This document shows positions 12,150 through 23,636 of a stretch of DNA of 64,000 nt, in pieces. Within the stretch, counting starts at the first letter, position 1; every line of letters begins with the position of its first letter. Location: assembly GCA_031216445.1 (NCBI GenBank), contig CM062205.1, forward strand, positions 14,965,001-15,029,000, written 5' to 3'. The stretch comes from Lateolabrax maculatus (taxonomy: Eukaryota > Chordata > Actinopteri > Acropomatiformes > Lateolabracidae). The notes beneath the pieces were generated by a model, which was not told the DNA's origin, made no database searches, and saw nothing but the letters and a program-made list of their open reading frames with translations. Both the position numbers and the translations under genes were made by a program.

Positions 12150-14171
12150 GGACAGAAGCAGCTGGGAGAAGACACTCACCGGTTTTCAGGTAATACCGTT
12201 AAATAACGAACCTGCTATCAAGTCACAAATCCCCAAGTTGCGTCTTTATACTTTATATTTGCAGTAATTTGCCGAGAGTAGATTTGTTTTTTCTAATTCG
12301 CGCTGTTTTTGTTAATTCCCGATGACGGTTACGTTAGCCAGCGTTATCGTCGTTAGCATTGACGTAGCTTTAGTTACAGTTACTATAGTTACTGTAACCC
12401 CCCCCCCCCCCCCCCCCCCCCTTTGTAGGCATCTGCACGTGGATACTTGGTGAGGAACGAGGTCCGTCGTGCACGAGAAGACTTTGAGGACGTTGTGAGG
12501 GAGATCGATGGAGGCCTGGTCCATTTAGCGTGGAGGGGGGCGGTTATCCCCACCCCCCGCTTCACAGACACTGTAAGTTAGTGTGAGTGCTATGAGATGT
12601 TATGCGGTTTAAGCAGCTTCTCGGTACTTCTCTCACGCTTTTGCTCATGCATCGCCAGGACGGCCCGTTTCTGCGACCCAGCAACAAGCCTTCGGATCCA
12701 GGACTAGGTGTGTGTGCCGGTGCCCAGAGCCCATATTCATCATCATCATCACCATCAGCGCCCTGGCCAGAGGAGAGGGGAGATCCCCCTGTTTTGCTAG
12801 AGAAGACAGAAGCAGAGCGAGATGATCCACACACCACAAAAGGACGGGCCTCTCTTTCTAAGGACTGTTTCACCAGCAGAAATGTTAGAGGGGATGGAGA
12901 GAGACAGAGAGAAAACAGTGTGGTGGATAAAGATGGAGACGTGATGGAGAGCACAGGGGACTCCACCACCGTCTGGAGCAGTTTGGAGCTGGACATGAAC
13001 TGTGGTCGCTCTCATAAAAGTGAGACCTGTACACACAATGGTAGTGTTACCAGCTCATTTTAGTGTGTGTGTGCAAGGCGTTTTGAAATGGGATGACTTT
13101 TAATTTAGGTGTCTCCATCTATCAGTATTTATAACAGAGGTACAAGATTGCATCTTGTTTAGGGCTTCAGCTAACAATTATTTTCACAATCACTTTAAAA
13201 ATGCCCATCACAATTCAAGACCTGAAGGAGAAGCCTTCAATTTGGTTGTTTTGTCCATCCAACAGTCCAAAAGCTAAATATATGTTATTTATTTTGATTG
13301 TTTCAGCACTTCTGTTGATGTGATTACAAATTATATCTACCATAAAAATACATTTTGTTTATAATTGGACATTTATATCTTGGTTCTTCTGCCAGTGGCT
13401 TGACATTTGAACTTGTTGCAAATTGATATGTCTCTTGTATTGAGAAGGCTTTATGAGACATTTTAAATTTCTCATCCTTCCATCAGGTCCCCGGAAGTAC
13501 TGCTTGGCCCAGGAGGTGCCCTGTACCCCAGAGGCCCTGCGTCTCCACAGAAACACCCTGACTATGGAGCTGCTCTGGCTCCAACAGGCCATTGACAGCA
13601 GGAAAAAGGTAAGATGGAGGAAGGGAGAGATGTAGTGTTTCCTTACATTTATTAACTGTTGGCAGTCTCCTGCTTGAAGAAAATTGCCTCTGCTGCACGA
13701 CTGGATTTATTTACTCAAAAATAAGTCAGTACAGTGGGTCCAAGCAACATCAGTTCTCTTTGGCAGCCAACATATACTTACAAACACAGATACTGAAGCC
13801 ATGTGCGGGATTCAGCCTGCTTTTTCCTACAGTCTAAACTGTTTTAAGTGCATACAATTTTATCCCTTAATTTATCTTTAACAAAATGAATGTCCTCATC
13901 AGTCCTGCATCACTGCTTCTATGGAGCAACCTGCAGCTCCAGAGGGTGTAAAGGTGTGGAGTAATATATTAACAAAGAATTCTTAATGTAAACTGAAACT
14001 GAACTCAGACAAAAGCAGGATTGACACCTGCACCCTAGAATTCACTTTTTCAAATGCAGTTGTATAAAGAAAATCGTAATTGACAAGAAATACCTTTTCA
14101 ATGATTGTTTTTCCATTCTGTCTTCTCCTCTACAGTACTTGTCACTGAAGGATAGGCTGAGCATAACCTGA
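12148..14171 (+). CDS. iqcc: IQ domain-containing protein C (five exons)
   Basis: Exons 12148-12189, 12429-12572, 12659-13019, 13487-13608 and 14136-14171 give 234 residues in frame. Residues 10-30 form the IQ motif (FQASARGYLVRNEVRRAR), the calmodulin/EF-hand binding helix. It is followed by FEDVVREIDGGLVHLAW and PTPRF, which match the conserved N-terminal block of vertebrate IQCC. Exon 3 codes a low-complexity polar middle (SSSSSP near residue 88). Exon 4 carries a second conserved block, LRLHRNTLTMELLWLQQAIDSRK, and the short last exon ends YLSLKDRLSIT. AATAAA at 14382-14387 is the likely poly(A) signal. The exact role of IQCC is not known. Its neighbour dcdc2b is also its neighbour in human, which supports the call. 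Confidence 0.93.
12398..12421. repeat. poly(C) run in iqcc intron 1, next to the exon 2 acceptor
   Basis: 24 consecutive C ending 7 bases before the AG of the acceptor (CTTTGTAG). It replaces most of the usual polypyrimidine tract. Confidence 0.97.
13157..13300. repeat. copy of dispersed teleost repeat A (partial)
   Basis: Contains the family landmarks GGGCTTCAGCTAACAATTATTTTCA, AATGCCCATCACAATT and TTTTGTCCATCCAACAGTCCAAAAGC. Located in iqcc intron 3. Confidence 0.7.
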
Positions 14172-14387
14172 CAGCAGAAGTAAGCTGAACTGGACTTGAT
14201 AATGTGGGACTGAAGGCCTGACTGTGGACACTCAATTGAACTCACTCAAGTGGCATCTGTTTAAGCTATTATTTTATACATATACAAATACACAGTTTAT
14301 AAATTGCTTTCAGTAGTATTTTTATCATGTGTTTGACAACACCTGTACATTTTGAATGTTTTTTGAGAATGTAAAATAATTAATAAA

Positions 14388-14975
14388 TTGTATTTTTCTA
14401 AAAAGTCTTCTTTCTTCTGCTGTTGTTGCCACCTGCAACGGTTTTGCTGATATTGTCCTTGAGGTAGTTACTTCTGTGTAGGAAGATGGTTCATTCAGAG
14501 GAGGGTCCTTGCCCCTTGTTGTGTCTCACAGAAGCTCAAATTTCCCATTTGGATCACAGTGAATGAGCGCTCACTCATCACATGAGAAGATCATCCTACA
14601 AATATTCACATGACTGTCTCCTATTAAGCTTCTGTTGTCTTTTGGTATTAATAAAGAGCACCCACAGGGAGAAGCTTTTAAAGGCTTAAATTTCACTGTC
14701 CTGCTCTTAAACAGTATTTTCTAAGGTCTTTGTTTTATTTTAAATGTTATATTTAAATGGGTCACTTTAAGTAAATTTCAGTAATGGTCATCTGCTGCTG
14801 CTGGCACTGGCTTGGTATTTCAAATATAGATGATTTGGCTAATATCTTTTGGAAACTGGGTGTCGAGGTTATCTTATTGATTCAGCTTACAACACGGTGA
14901 CCAACCCATTCTCTCCTCTCTTTTGTTGTGGTCGCTGCCAATGGTTTGGCCCACAAAGCCAGTCATTGCTGTCAC
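14388..14975. other. iqcc-dcdc2b intergenic region
   Basis: AT-rich, no exon recognised. The right part leads into the dcdc2b X-box and a (GT)n tract. Confidence 0.5.
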
Positions 14976-14989
14976 GCTGCCATAGCAAC
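14976..14989 (+). promoter_or_regulatory. RFX X-box-like site upstream of dcdc2b
   Basis: GCTGCCATAGCAAC, 449 bases before the dcdc2b ATG. The right half AGCAAC is a perfect X-box half-site and the left GCTGCC is near consensus. RFX factors drive many ciliary genes, and doublecortin-domain genes of the DCDC2 group are ciliary. Confidence 0.45.
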
Positions 14990-15017
14990 CAGGAAATACT
15001 CACCGCCATCAGTGGAG

Positions 15018-15019
<2 letters not shown>

Positions 15020-15055
<36 letters not shown>
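15020..15055. repeat. (GT)n microsatellite
   Basis: About 17 GT units in the dcdc2b 5' region. Confidence 0.97.
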
Positions 15056-15061
<6 letters not shown>

Positions 15062-15437
15062 GACAGAGAGAGCAGAACGTGGTGAGTGGGAGTCCAGACA
15101 GACCACAACAACAGAAGGGACTGATTTTCACCTTTGCCTTCAGTTCTACAATTTCCTCGCTTCGTCTTCCACCAGGCTTGTGAGTGTGTGTATGGATCAG
15201 AGATAATGTAGCGTGTTTCTATTAATGTGGGGTTGTAGAATAAGTGTGACCCAAAGAAAGTGGTATGTATCTGGCGTGTGAAGGTGGTCAGCAAATGCAA
15301 CTCTAGGTTTAGTGAGTGGAATTATATGTATGTGGAGAGAATGACATGGTGTGTGTGTGTGTGTGTGGACTCACAAACACTTAACAGCCTTTTTAAATTA
15401 AAGTCTGTGGACTGTGACAGCAGCAGCTGGCTCAGAG

Positions 15438-18400
15438 ATGGCTGTCAGCACCGCAGCGACGACTCTCCTGCCTCCGGTGAAGAGCGTGGTGGTGTATAGG
15501 AATGGAGACCCCTTCTACAGCGGACGGCGGTTCGTGGTCAACCAGCGACAGGTGGCCACTATGGAGGCCTTCCTGAATGAAGTGACCCAGAACATCGGCG
15601 CTCCACTTGCCGTCAGGACTCTGTACACCCCCAGACAGGGCCACAGGGTCACAGACCTCCAGGACCTTCAGACAGGAGCTCAGTATGTTGCTGCTGGCTT
15701 TGAAAGGTTCAAGAAACTGGAGTGAGTACAAAAGTAATTTACTGCACTGACATTGTGGATCATTTGAATGTACAGTTGGTGTTTGTAAAAGAGACGTGTG
15801 TGTTGTTGGAAGGTTTTTCTTCACCATACCTGCTGTTTCCGTGTATAGTTACCTGAACACAGGATCAAAGAAGCACCCCGCTGCCCGTGAAGAAACCCAG
15901 GTAGGCTTTTATTTTGTCACGTGGACAGCTTGCATTTAAGTCCATCACTCATTAATCCCAGTCTAACCTGGAGGAATGCACCACCAGGCCGCACTGTACT
16001 CGCGTCAAGTCGATCCATTTGAGCTCCTGCCAAGTCAAATATTAAAATGACCGCAGGATTTTCCATTACAGAGAAAGTCTCAAATTTGCCTATAAAAGCG
16101 ACAACACCTTGTTATGTTAGTATTAGTCAGATTAGAGTCAATTTGCGTTTACCGTCCCATTGATGTCACTGGTTGTCATGTAAATTACCGGAAACAATGG
16201 GCTAATGACCGACTAGTCTCTCAGGCCTTGCAGGGTGCCCTTTCAAGGCTCTCACGTGACATCAGATTCAGTAATTACAGCTGGATATTGTCAGAGATCA
16301 GAAATTCCCAGAGTATATCAGAGGTTATGATCGTTTCAGTCAGGAAAATTCTCTGAGTGAATCTGAGCCGAACTCTTTTCTCTCTGGCTGTTTGAATTTA
16401 AAATGTTTCTGAAATGCAGGCAGGGCGTGAGGATGAGGATGGTAGTATTATGCAGGCAGAAGCTCTCTAAACCTTCAAATTTCAAAGCAACACACACAGA
16501 GCCCCTCATGCTGACAAGTGCTTGCTTTGTATTGTGACCAGCTGGCAGGGATGACCGCTTGGTTTTTCAGGCGCAGAGTGTGCTCTTAGTCTTAAACCAT
16601 CAGTGTTACTGTTCTGAAAAACATAAAAAGGACTGGAGAGTGATTGTGTGTGCCTTGGGTGTCTGCCATTTGGAAAGCTGAGTTTTTGGTTTTAAAGTCT
16701 TGCATGCCAGTGTTGCGGTTGCTGTGGAGCAATGCAGGAAGTGTGTCCGTATGTGAGGTGTGCTTGATCCTGCTGGTGAAACAAAGAGTTTTGCTTCCAC
16801 GGGGTGTTATCAGGGCTATGTGCATGTCTGGGCAGGCCTAATGCCCATATTCACCGCCCAACGCCACCTTCTCTGCTCTGAGACACTGTAATGCATTAAA
16901 GGTCTGCCACTTTAAAGTAAAACCAATAAGGGAAGATTATCAATGTCTGTTTTTTTCTGAGTTATTTGATTTAGTCCAGCTAATTCATCAGAGGCAGACA
17001 CAGACATTGGCTCCAGATTTCATTGATATGGGATGACATGGGTAACAGGTTTGAGAGGAGCCTTTAGATCAGACACGGCGGTGTGAATGTGCCATCGGAG
17101 AAGCCTTGGAGTGACGTTGGTTTCCATGGCTGCAGCACTTGAGCTGACATGAGCTGCATAGTTAGTCAGTCATTACACTTTTGGGATTACTGATTTTGCC
17201 GAGATGGACGTGCAGTGTAATTTATGTGCAGGACCCGGATGACGTAAAACCGATGAGGGAATTTTCAATATTGCTGAGAAAATGACAACATTATGATGTT
17301 TTTGCAGTGCCATGCATCTGATTTTCTGAATGTCCTCTACAGGCCAGAGTAACCCAGAGGCCAAATGTCTCAGCAAAATGGAGGAAGTTTATACCTGTTC
17401 CTTGCATTTTACAGTGAGTTGTGTATACTACATGGAAACACACACACTTAATTATCCTCAGCACATTTAGATTGAATAGTATCTGAGATTACCTTTTTTT
17501 TAAAGGATAGGTTCACATTTTCTGTCTGAACACAACACTCATTTGCCCATATGTATATTAAAACATGGCATATCGCTGTTATTGTTCTATGAGACATCAG
17601 CAGTCTGATTTAGTGAAATTAAATGCAAATCTTAGAAATTTACTGTTTTTAGTACAATTTCCCTTTTTAAAAAAGGACGGTCCAGACTACAGTTTCTCAA
17701 CTATTGGGGACATTGAGATGAAATTTAAAAATTTCTAGCGTAGTTATAAACTCTTCCCTATCCCTCCCCGTAGCTTAGTAAGAAAAGGGTTTTAAGGTGT
17801 TTTGCGATGAGACTTTGGAAGATAAATATGAACCTCTCCTCTCTGCTCAGTGTTTTCCGTAATGGAGATCTCCTGTGTCCACCATTCCGATTCATCATTC
17901 CCCGGAGCATGCGGCAGGACCTGGAGCAGATCCTGAGTCTGGTCACAGAGAAGGTCAGCTTACGAACCGGAGCTGTGCGCAGGTCAGTGACACTGACGGA
18001 CGGTCACACACACATACACCCTGTGTAATACAAATAGAGATAGAAGATAAATCTGGTAAACACCCCACTAACCCCTGTGCTGTATCAGGTTGTGCTCTCT
18101 GGATGGAGTGACTGTGTCCTCGGCTGGGGAGCTGGAGACTGGCCACTGCTATGTTGCCGTGGGAACCGAGAGGTTCAAGAAACTTCCATACGTGGAGTTA
18201 TTGGTTTCAAAAGCTACAGACAGGTATTGTTATGCAAAGTCTTCTGTGTGTGTGTGGAAATATGTGTGTTTATGTGCATCTGTGCTGCCATTCCTGCCCT
18301 CTGAATTAAAATAATGATTGTTACACAAGAGTGAAGAATACTGTGCGCTTTTATGTCTCACTTTTTTTCACATTACAGTGGTTTTCTTTATTTTGTAGAT

Positions 18401-20279
18401 ATTACCCAGGAAAGAGAAGGCTGTTAAGAAGAAATGAGGTACATTCATTTAATACTGTAATTTTGCTCACCTTACTTTGATGTCTTAAAACATATCTTAG
18501 CAATGTTTCTCTGCAGCCTACAGTTCTCGTGGAACATGTCAGGTCTGAGAGCCGGCTCTTTTCCGTGTTTCTCTTAGAACAGGAAAGCAGGAAGTGGCCC
18601 AGGAGACCAGTACAGTGACTCAGCTCTCCTCGACTCCCCAGAGGTATAAAACAATTCTCCGCTGTATTCACACTACAGGAGCTATATTGGGACTGTTAAT
18701 TTGTTTGGTGTATGCTGCCTAACACATTCAATACACCAGTGAGACGAGCTGTGCAGAGGGTATTTTTTTTTATATATGTCTATATGTAACTATACTGCAC
18801 TATATTGTATCCTATGAATTTCAGTCAGATGGTCGGAGGGTGAAGTCGACAGGAGATGAAGCTGCAGCCACACAGCAGAGGAGCAGGAGAGAGGGAGCAG
18901 ATGAGACCTCCGAGTTCTTCTCCAGGCCGGTCAAGATCCGCAGCAACAGACGGCCGCCAAGACCACCACTCAGAAATGGATCTGGTCAGGATCCCCAACT
19001 TTATACATGTCGTTTCAAATCGATTTTTTTCACATTCACAGTGCTTATAATTAGTTCTGTCTTGATCATATATAGCAGCAGCAGCTTTTTGTTTTCTGTT
19101 CATCACAGTCCAGCCCAGCGTGTTTAAAAGAGCAGCGCGGAAGAGAAGAGAGGAGGTGCGAGGGGCCGAGGAGGTGCATGAGGATGAAAACACAGCTACA
19201 GAGCTTCCTGTTGACCAGGTTAGCTTTACCGTCCTCTCAGTGCCCTTTCAGCCCTTATTAGTGTGTATGATTCTATAATGATTTACTAAAATATCACTGA
19301 AGGAAGTAAATTTATTGCTGAGAGTATATGTTTAGAGCAGAGGTAAATCTAAATCTATCTCTGATTTTCTATCTGAAGAGAGTTGCAGAAACAGTGGAGG
19401 ATGAGGAACTAATCGATCAAAACGATCCTCTGCACAACACACAGCAGGTAGGCATAAATCAAGTGTATTGATGAATATGTGACATTATGTGACATATTTT
19501 TATCTGAAGATGGAAAACAAAAAACGGACCCAAACCAGTCCAGAAAGCCTTTCTATAAATCCCTGTCTAATCCTCACTTGAATTTAATTTATTCACTGTC
19601 ACAAACACACGACCCTGTACTCTGCATGTGGAAAAAAACACATAAAACCTTATTTGTTTTTCTCAAGAGGCATGAACAAACTATAAAGAGTGAGCAGCAC
19701 AATGAGAGAGAACTCCCACACAAACACAATGAAAAGCAGGTACAGTATATGTTGGTGGGTGGTCACAATTATATAATCATGATACATGTGTCCTAATAGA
19801 AAGGTTCAGTTTCATTTTTCTGTATAAATGGGTTCGGAATATATTTTTGTCCTTAAAAGGCAACTCCATCTGAGCAAGATGGAGCGAAACAGACGGAAAA
19901 TTCTGCTGCTGAAATACCGGTACAGACACCCCCACACTGCCAACTGCTCAGAACAATTTGTAATAGCTTACATTCAATAGTACACGAACACAGAAATTGA
20001 GTCAGCAATCAACGTGTCTCTTATTTGAAAAGGGGCCTGAGCTGAATCAGACGGCTTCAGAGTCAAGGCCTTCGTCATCCACATCTCAGGGAAAGAACCG
20101 AGAAGAAAAGGCAAGTTCATCCACCTCACGTCCTGAAACAGTGCATCACCATAACCAGACCCAATGAAAAAAACATGCTTCTTCTTTTACACTGTTTTAA
20201 TAATTTCATCCAACAGGAGAGCCCGCAGGACGCCCCATCAATTGCAGTAGAACAGATCCATCATCAGAAGGACTGGTGA
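15438..20279 (+). CDS. dcdc2b: doublecortin domain-containing protein 2B
   Basis: Recognised exons: 15438-15721, 15849-15900, 17851-17982, 18089-18223, 18399-18438, 18578-18643, 18825-18984, 19109-19218, 19379-19447, 19668-19739, 19860-19919, 20033-20110 and 20217-20279. Two doublecortin domains are clear. The first is VVVYRNGDPFYSGRRFVV to GAQYVAAGFERFKKL (residues about 17-94). The second is VFRNGDLLCPPFRFII to HCYVAVGTERFKKLPYVELL. These bind tubulin and stabilise microtubules. The C-terminal part is basic then acidic, polar, and coded by small exons; it ends HHQKDW. The 15900 and 17851 junction phases disagree by two bases, so one small exon between them is missing from this model. The last-but-one intron (20111-20216) starts GC. 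AATAAA at 20916 and 20931 are likely poly(A) signals. Confidence 0.9.
17495..17600. repeat. fragment of a dispersed fish repeat in a dcdc2b intron
   Basis: AAAGGATAGGTTCACATTTT with CTCATTTGCCCATATG resembles the end of a common percomorph repeat. Recognition is from memory of the consensus, so boundaries are approximate. Confidence 0.4.
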
Positions 20280-21648
20280 ATGATGAAGATTCGTCACATC
20301 ATCATAACAGTTGAATTCAAGGGGCAGATAACCAAGCGATTACCGCTTCAATGACCAATGTGGCTACATTAATGTTTGATAAAATTGGTAGTACTTTAAC
20401 TCTAATAATGAGCCGAGTAACATCATGAATTTATGTTTTTTAAGAGTCAAAAATGTGAACAGGCCCAACAAAAATAAGAACAAACACTACAGGATATGGA
20501 CACACTATCATAAATTATAGTATAATGCACTACAATCCACGTTAATAACTCCACGAACTAAACACAAAGATGATTAAGCACAATCAAAACAACACTTTTC
20601 TGACATAAGCTTCCCAAAGGTAGTGCTGTATTGTACAGCTGTTTATGATAGTGTGTCCAATCTGTTTTACAGGGATGATTCTGATGCAGATATTGTGCAG
20701 ATGTTCAATGATGCAATTTATTTCAAAATGTATATGTACATAAGAAACAATAATGTGGGGCATTTTAGGCCTAAATGTATTTTGATTTACAGAGTGATGG
20801 AGACCATAACACGAAGAGTCGTGTTTTGCCAACAATTCTTTTAATAACATTTCAGCATATTACAAGCTGGATAGATGCAACGTTAACAAAGTCATCTGTA
20901 CAGTGTTTTGTGTTAAATAAATACTGTGACAATAAAAATATATATTACTATGTAGATTACTGTCATTTCTGAAATCCGTACAACTACGTTTACAGAGTGT
21001 ACAACAAGGTCACTCACTGTTAATAACTACTCGTCCTTCACAAAAATCTTTCGAAATAATAACAGTGGTATATCTACCTCAGTAATACATTATCTATACA
21101 AGGCAGTGGTAAAAGTAAATGAAAATCAGCTTTATGCAACACCTAAACAACAGTTTGTCCTTTCCGGTGTCCTGCTCTTCCCCAAACACCACAGTGGACA
21201 GAAGGCACCCGCAGTAAATTGCCCCAGTTAAACTAGGAGGTTAGATCTAATTGGTCCATTTCAAATCCCAGCCTTATTCGTATGTGGTCTCCATAGCATT
21301 TATGCAGATGCCAGTCACAAGATGGGGCAGCAGAGTGCTTAAAAGTACAAGTTAACAACCACCAATTTCTAAGCAAGCATCATAAATCTTGCCTAGCCTT
21401 GAGGTGAACCCTACATGAACCCAGTTCCCCTTCAACTTGGCATAGAAGTTTCTAGACAGGGCTTTTGAAGCTCACGCTGAGTTCATGTAGGCGCAATTCT
21501 CCCACCAGAACCGTTGCTCTTAGGAGCTGCTGTCTGAATCTAAATTGCCCCCTCTAGACCTGCTCCAACCCTGCTCTGGCCCTCTTTCCCACCCTGCTAA
21601 GGAATCACTTGAAGGTATAAGAGAATTTTGCTTTAATCCTGATCTCTG
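20280..21648. other. 3' UTR of dcdc2b and convergent 3' region of tmem234
   Basis: Both genes run into this stretch tail to tail. dcdc2b probably ends shortly after the hexamers at 20916-20936. The remainder, 20950-21648, is likely the tmem234 3' UTR plus spacer. No further coding is seen. Confidence 0.5.
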
Positions 21649-23334
21649 TTAGTGTACCGTCACATTCTGCTTTCCAGTGTCTTTGTCATCAATGGAGCTT
21701 ATAACACACAGAGTGATACCAGCCATGGTAAGGAACATCCCTGCGACCGCCTCTGCAGAGAGTGAGGTGTGGGGGAGGATATGAATGAAAATGAAAGTTA
21801 AAAAAGGCACATCTTAAAAGACAGAACACAACCAGTACAGTATTTTTCACAGGAGGGAATTAGCTGCTCAATAATTGTCTTGCTTATGTAACTTTGCTGA
21901 ATTGGTCCCTGAAATCTCTGAAAATCTTCCAGTAGCCTAATGTTGGATCCTAAAGCTTGTAGCATCCTAGATTTGTTCTTGTGGGTATCACTTGCTGTTT
22001 GACCGGCCTGGTGCTGAGTATCACGACAAAGGGTCACTTACGTTTGCCTCCAAACTCTTCACCCAGTAACTTGCCGGTGAGCAGAGTGCAAAGGAAGGTG
22101 AGAGAGTTGGCCACAGGAACAGCAAGCGATAACTCTGAATAAGAGAAGTGGGGGAGACTGGATGTAATATTTTGCTATCAAAGGAACATGCATATTCATA
22201 TCAATATCACTGTTTCCAATAGGTGCCAGAACTAGTAGTTCCAACAAGACCCATGTTTGTAAAGGGATGTGGTGGTACAGTCATTTTCATATTTTTACGA
22301 AACAAAAACAACAAGCATGGTCATTTTTTACAATGTGGTTCTGTTGGAGCTGAAATGATTTGTTGATCAACAGAAAATTGGTCTATATCAAAAATGTTAC
22401 TATTTCGGTAATTGATTAATTGAAATCAAAGTCATTTTTTCAAACAAAAAAGCCAAATATTTGCGTGTTCCAGATCCTCAAATTTGAGGATTTTCTGCTT
22501 TTCCTTGTCTTACACTCTAGTAAAATAAATATATTTGCATGTTATACTGTTGGTCGGACTAAAAATGCTATGTCAAGTTGGGCTCTAGAAAATTTGAATT
22601 TGCATTTTTCACTATTTTCTAATGTTTTAAAGATCGAAAGATTCATAATAGGCAGATTAATCATTAATAAAAAATATACCTTCCTTGCAGTCCTAGGACA
22701 GTAACACTGGGATAGTTGACCTCTCTTGACATGAACGTACATCAATCTTCTTAGTTGTGTTTAAACTAGATTACACTTCAAATCATGCTTATTTGTGTGG
22801 TAAAAAAAACACAGTTAAATTCCACCCCAGGCCCTTTTTCATGGAGGAAAAGCACAGGTGTAAATAATGAAATGCATGATTGATTTATGATTGATTACTG
22901 AATACTGAGCTAATCAATAACGCCACTGGGTCCACAGCTGAACCACACACGCATCCTCCCCCTGCAGGAGGTACCAGGCGATCACTGAACCTCACCTGTG
23001 GTAGACAGCGTGTAGTAGTAGACCAAAGAGCCACTCTGGTTCAGGAGAAACGGCAGCAGGTACTGTGCAGCGACACGAGGAGGGAGGTGCGGTTAAAAAC
23101 AAATCGAGGACAGCGACACGATGGCAGCGCCGTCAGGAGGGACTTACCCCGGGGCTGAGGAACAGGAACTTGACCTCGGCCAGCAGCTGCGAGACTCTGC
23201 CGGCCCGCGTCACGCTCTCTATCCCCGCCGCGCCTCTCTTCAGGAGCGGGTTGGTGCAGCCCCACAGCACCGACACCAGCAGGAGGCCCAGCAGCTCCCC
23301 TGCCACACCCACCCGGCCACAGATTCAATACAGG

Positions 23335-23372
<38 letters not shown>

Positions 23373-23636
23373 AGAACAACACGAACAGGGCTCACAGAGG
23401 GGAAGTGCAAGCGGCAGCTGAGCTACAAACACAGGTGGTCACGTTTCTCCAGCTTCATTCCTTAGTTTCGGCGCTAAGGCGGCAGCTACGTTTGGGGAAC
23501 TTCTGTGTTATTCGCGCTAATTCGACGGAGCAGGCGTTTAGGAATATATGTTCTACACCAAAATGCCCAAAAACAATCTTCAAATATTCAAAATCGTGGC
23601 GAGAGAGAGGACAGATCACTCACCTGCGGTCACCAT
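21649..23636 (-). CDS. tmem234: transmembrane protein 234 (five exons)
   Basis: Minus-strand exons 23636-23624, 23299-23148, 23062-22996, 22134-22042 and 21752-21649 join in frame into 142 residues. The first exon codes only MVTA plus one base. Four hydrophobic segments follow: GELLGLLLVSVLWG, FLLNQSGSLVYYYTLS, LSLAVPVANSLTFLCTLL and AVAGMFLTMAGITLCVISS. The GCTNPLLKRG after the first segment and the four-helix layout are typical of TMEM234 and its small drug/metabolite-transporter-like relatives. The protein is an integral membrane protein; zebrafish knock-down work links it to kidney filtration, but its transport activity is unknown. It sits beside dcdc2b as in human. Confidence 0.92.
22337..22697 (-). 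repeat. near-complete copy of dispersed teleost repeat A
   Basis: Reads on the minus strand from AGGACTGCAAGGAAGG with TTAATGATTAATCTGCC through CTTGTCTTACACTC-type sequence to CAAATCATTTCAGCTCC. Ends are rich in ATTAATC/GATTAAT. It occupies much of tmem234 intron 3. Confidence 0.75.
23335..23369. repeat. (AAT)n microsatellite in tmem234 intron 1
   Basis: About 11 ATA/AAT units just upstream of exon 2. The poly-Tyr or poly-Asn open frames here are artefacts. Confidence 0.97.

Noticed and set aside
19479..19796. 105-residue frame inside dcdc2b
   Set aside because: It is the dcdc2b exon at 19668-19739 read together with intron sequence; the splice sites define the real exon.
23041..23465. Overlapping frames of 113-118 residues on both strands
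   Set aside because: They overlap tmem234 exon 2 in wrong frames and include poly-Tyr/Asn from the (AAT)n repeat.
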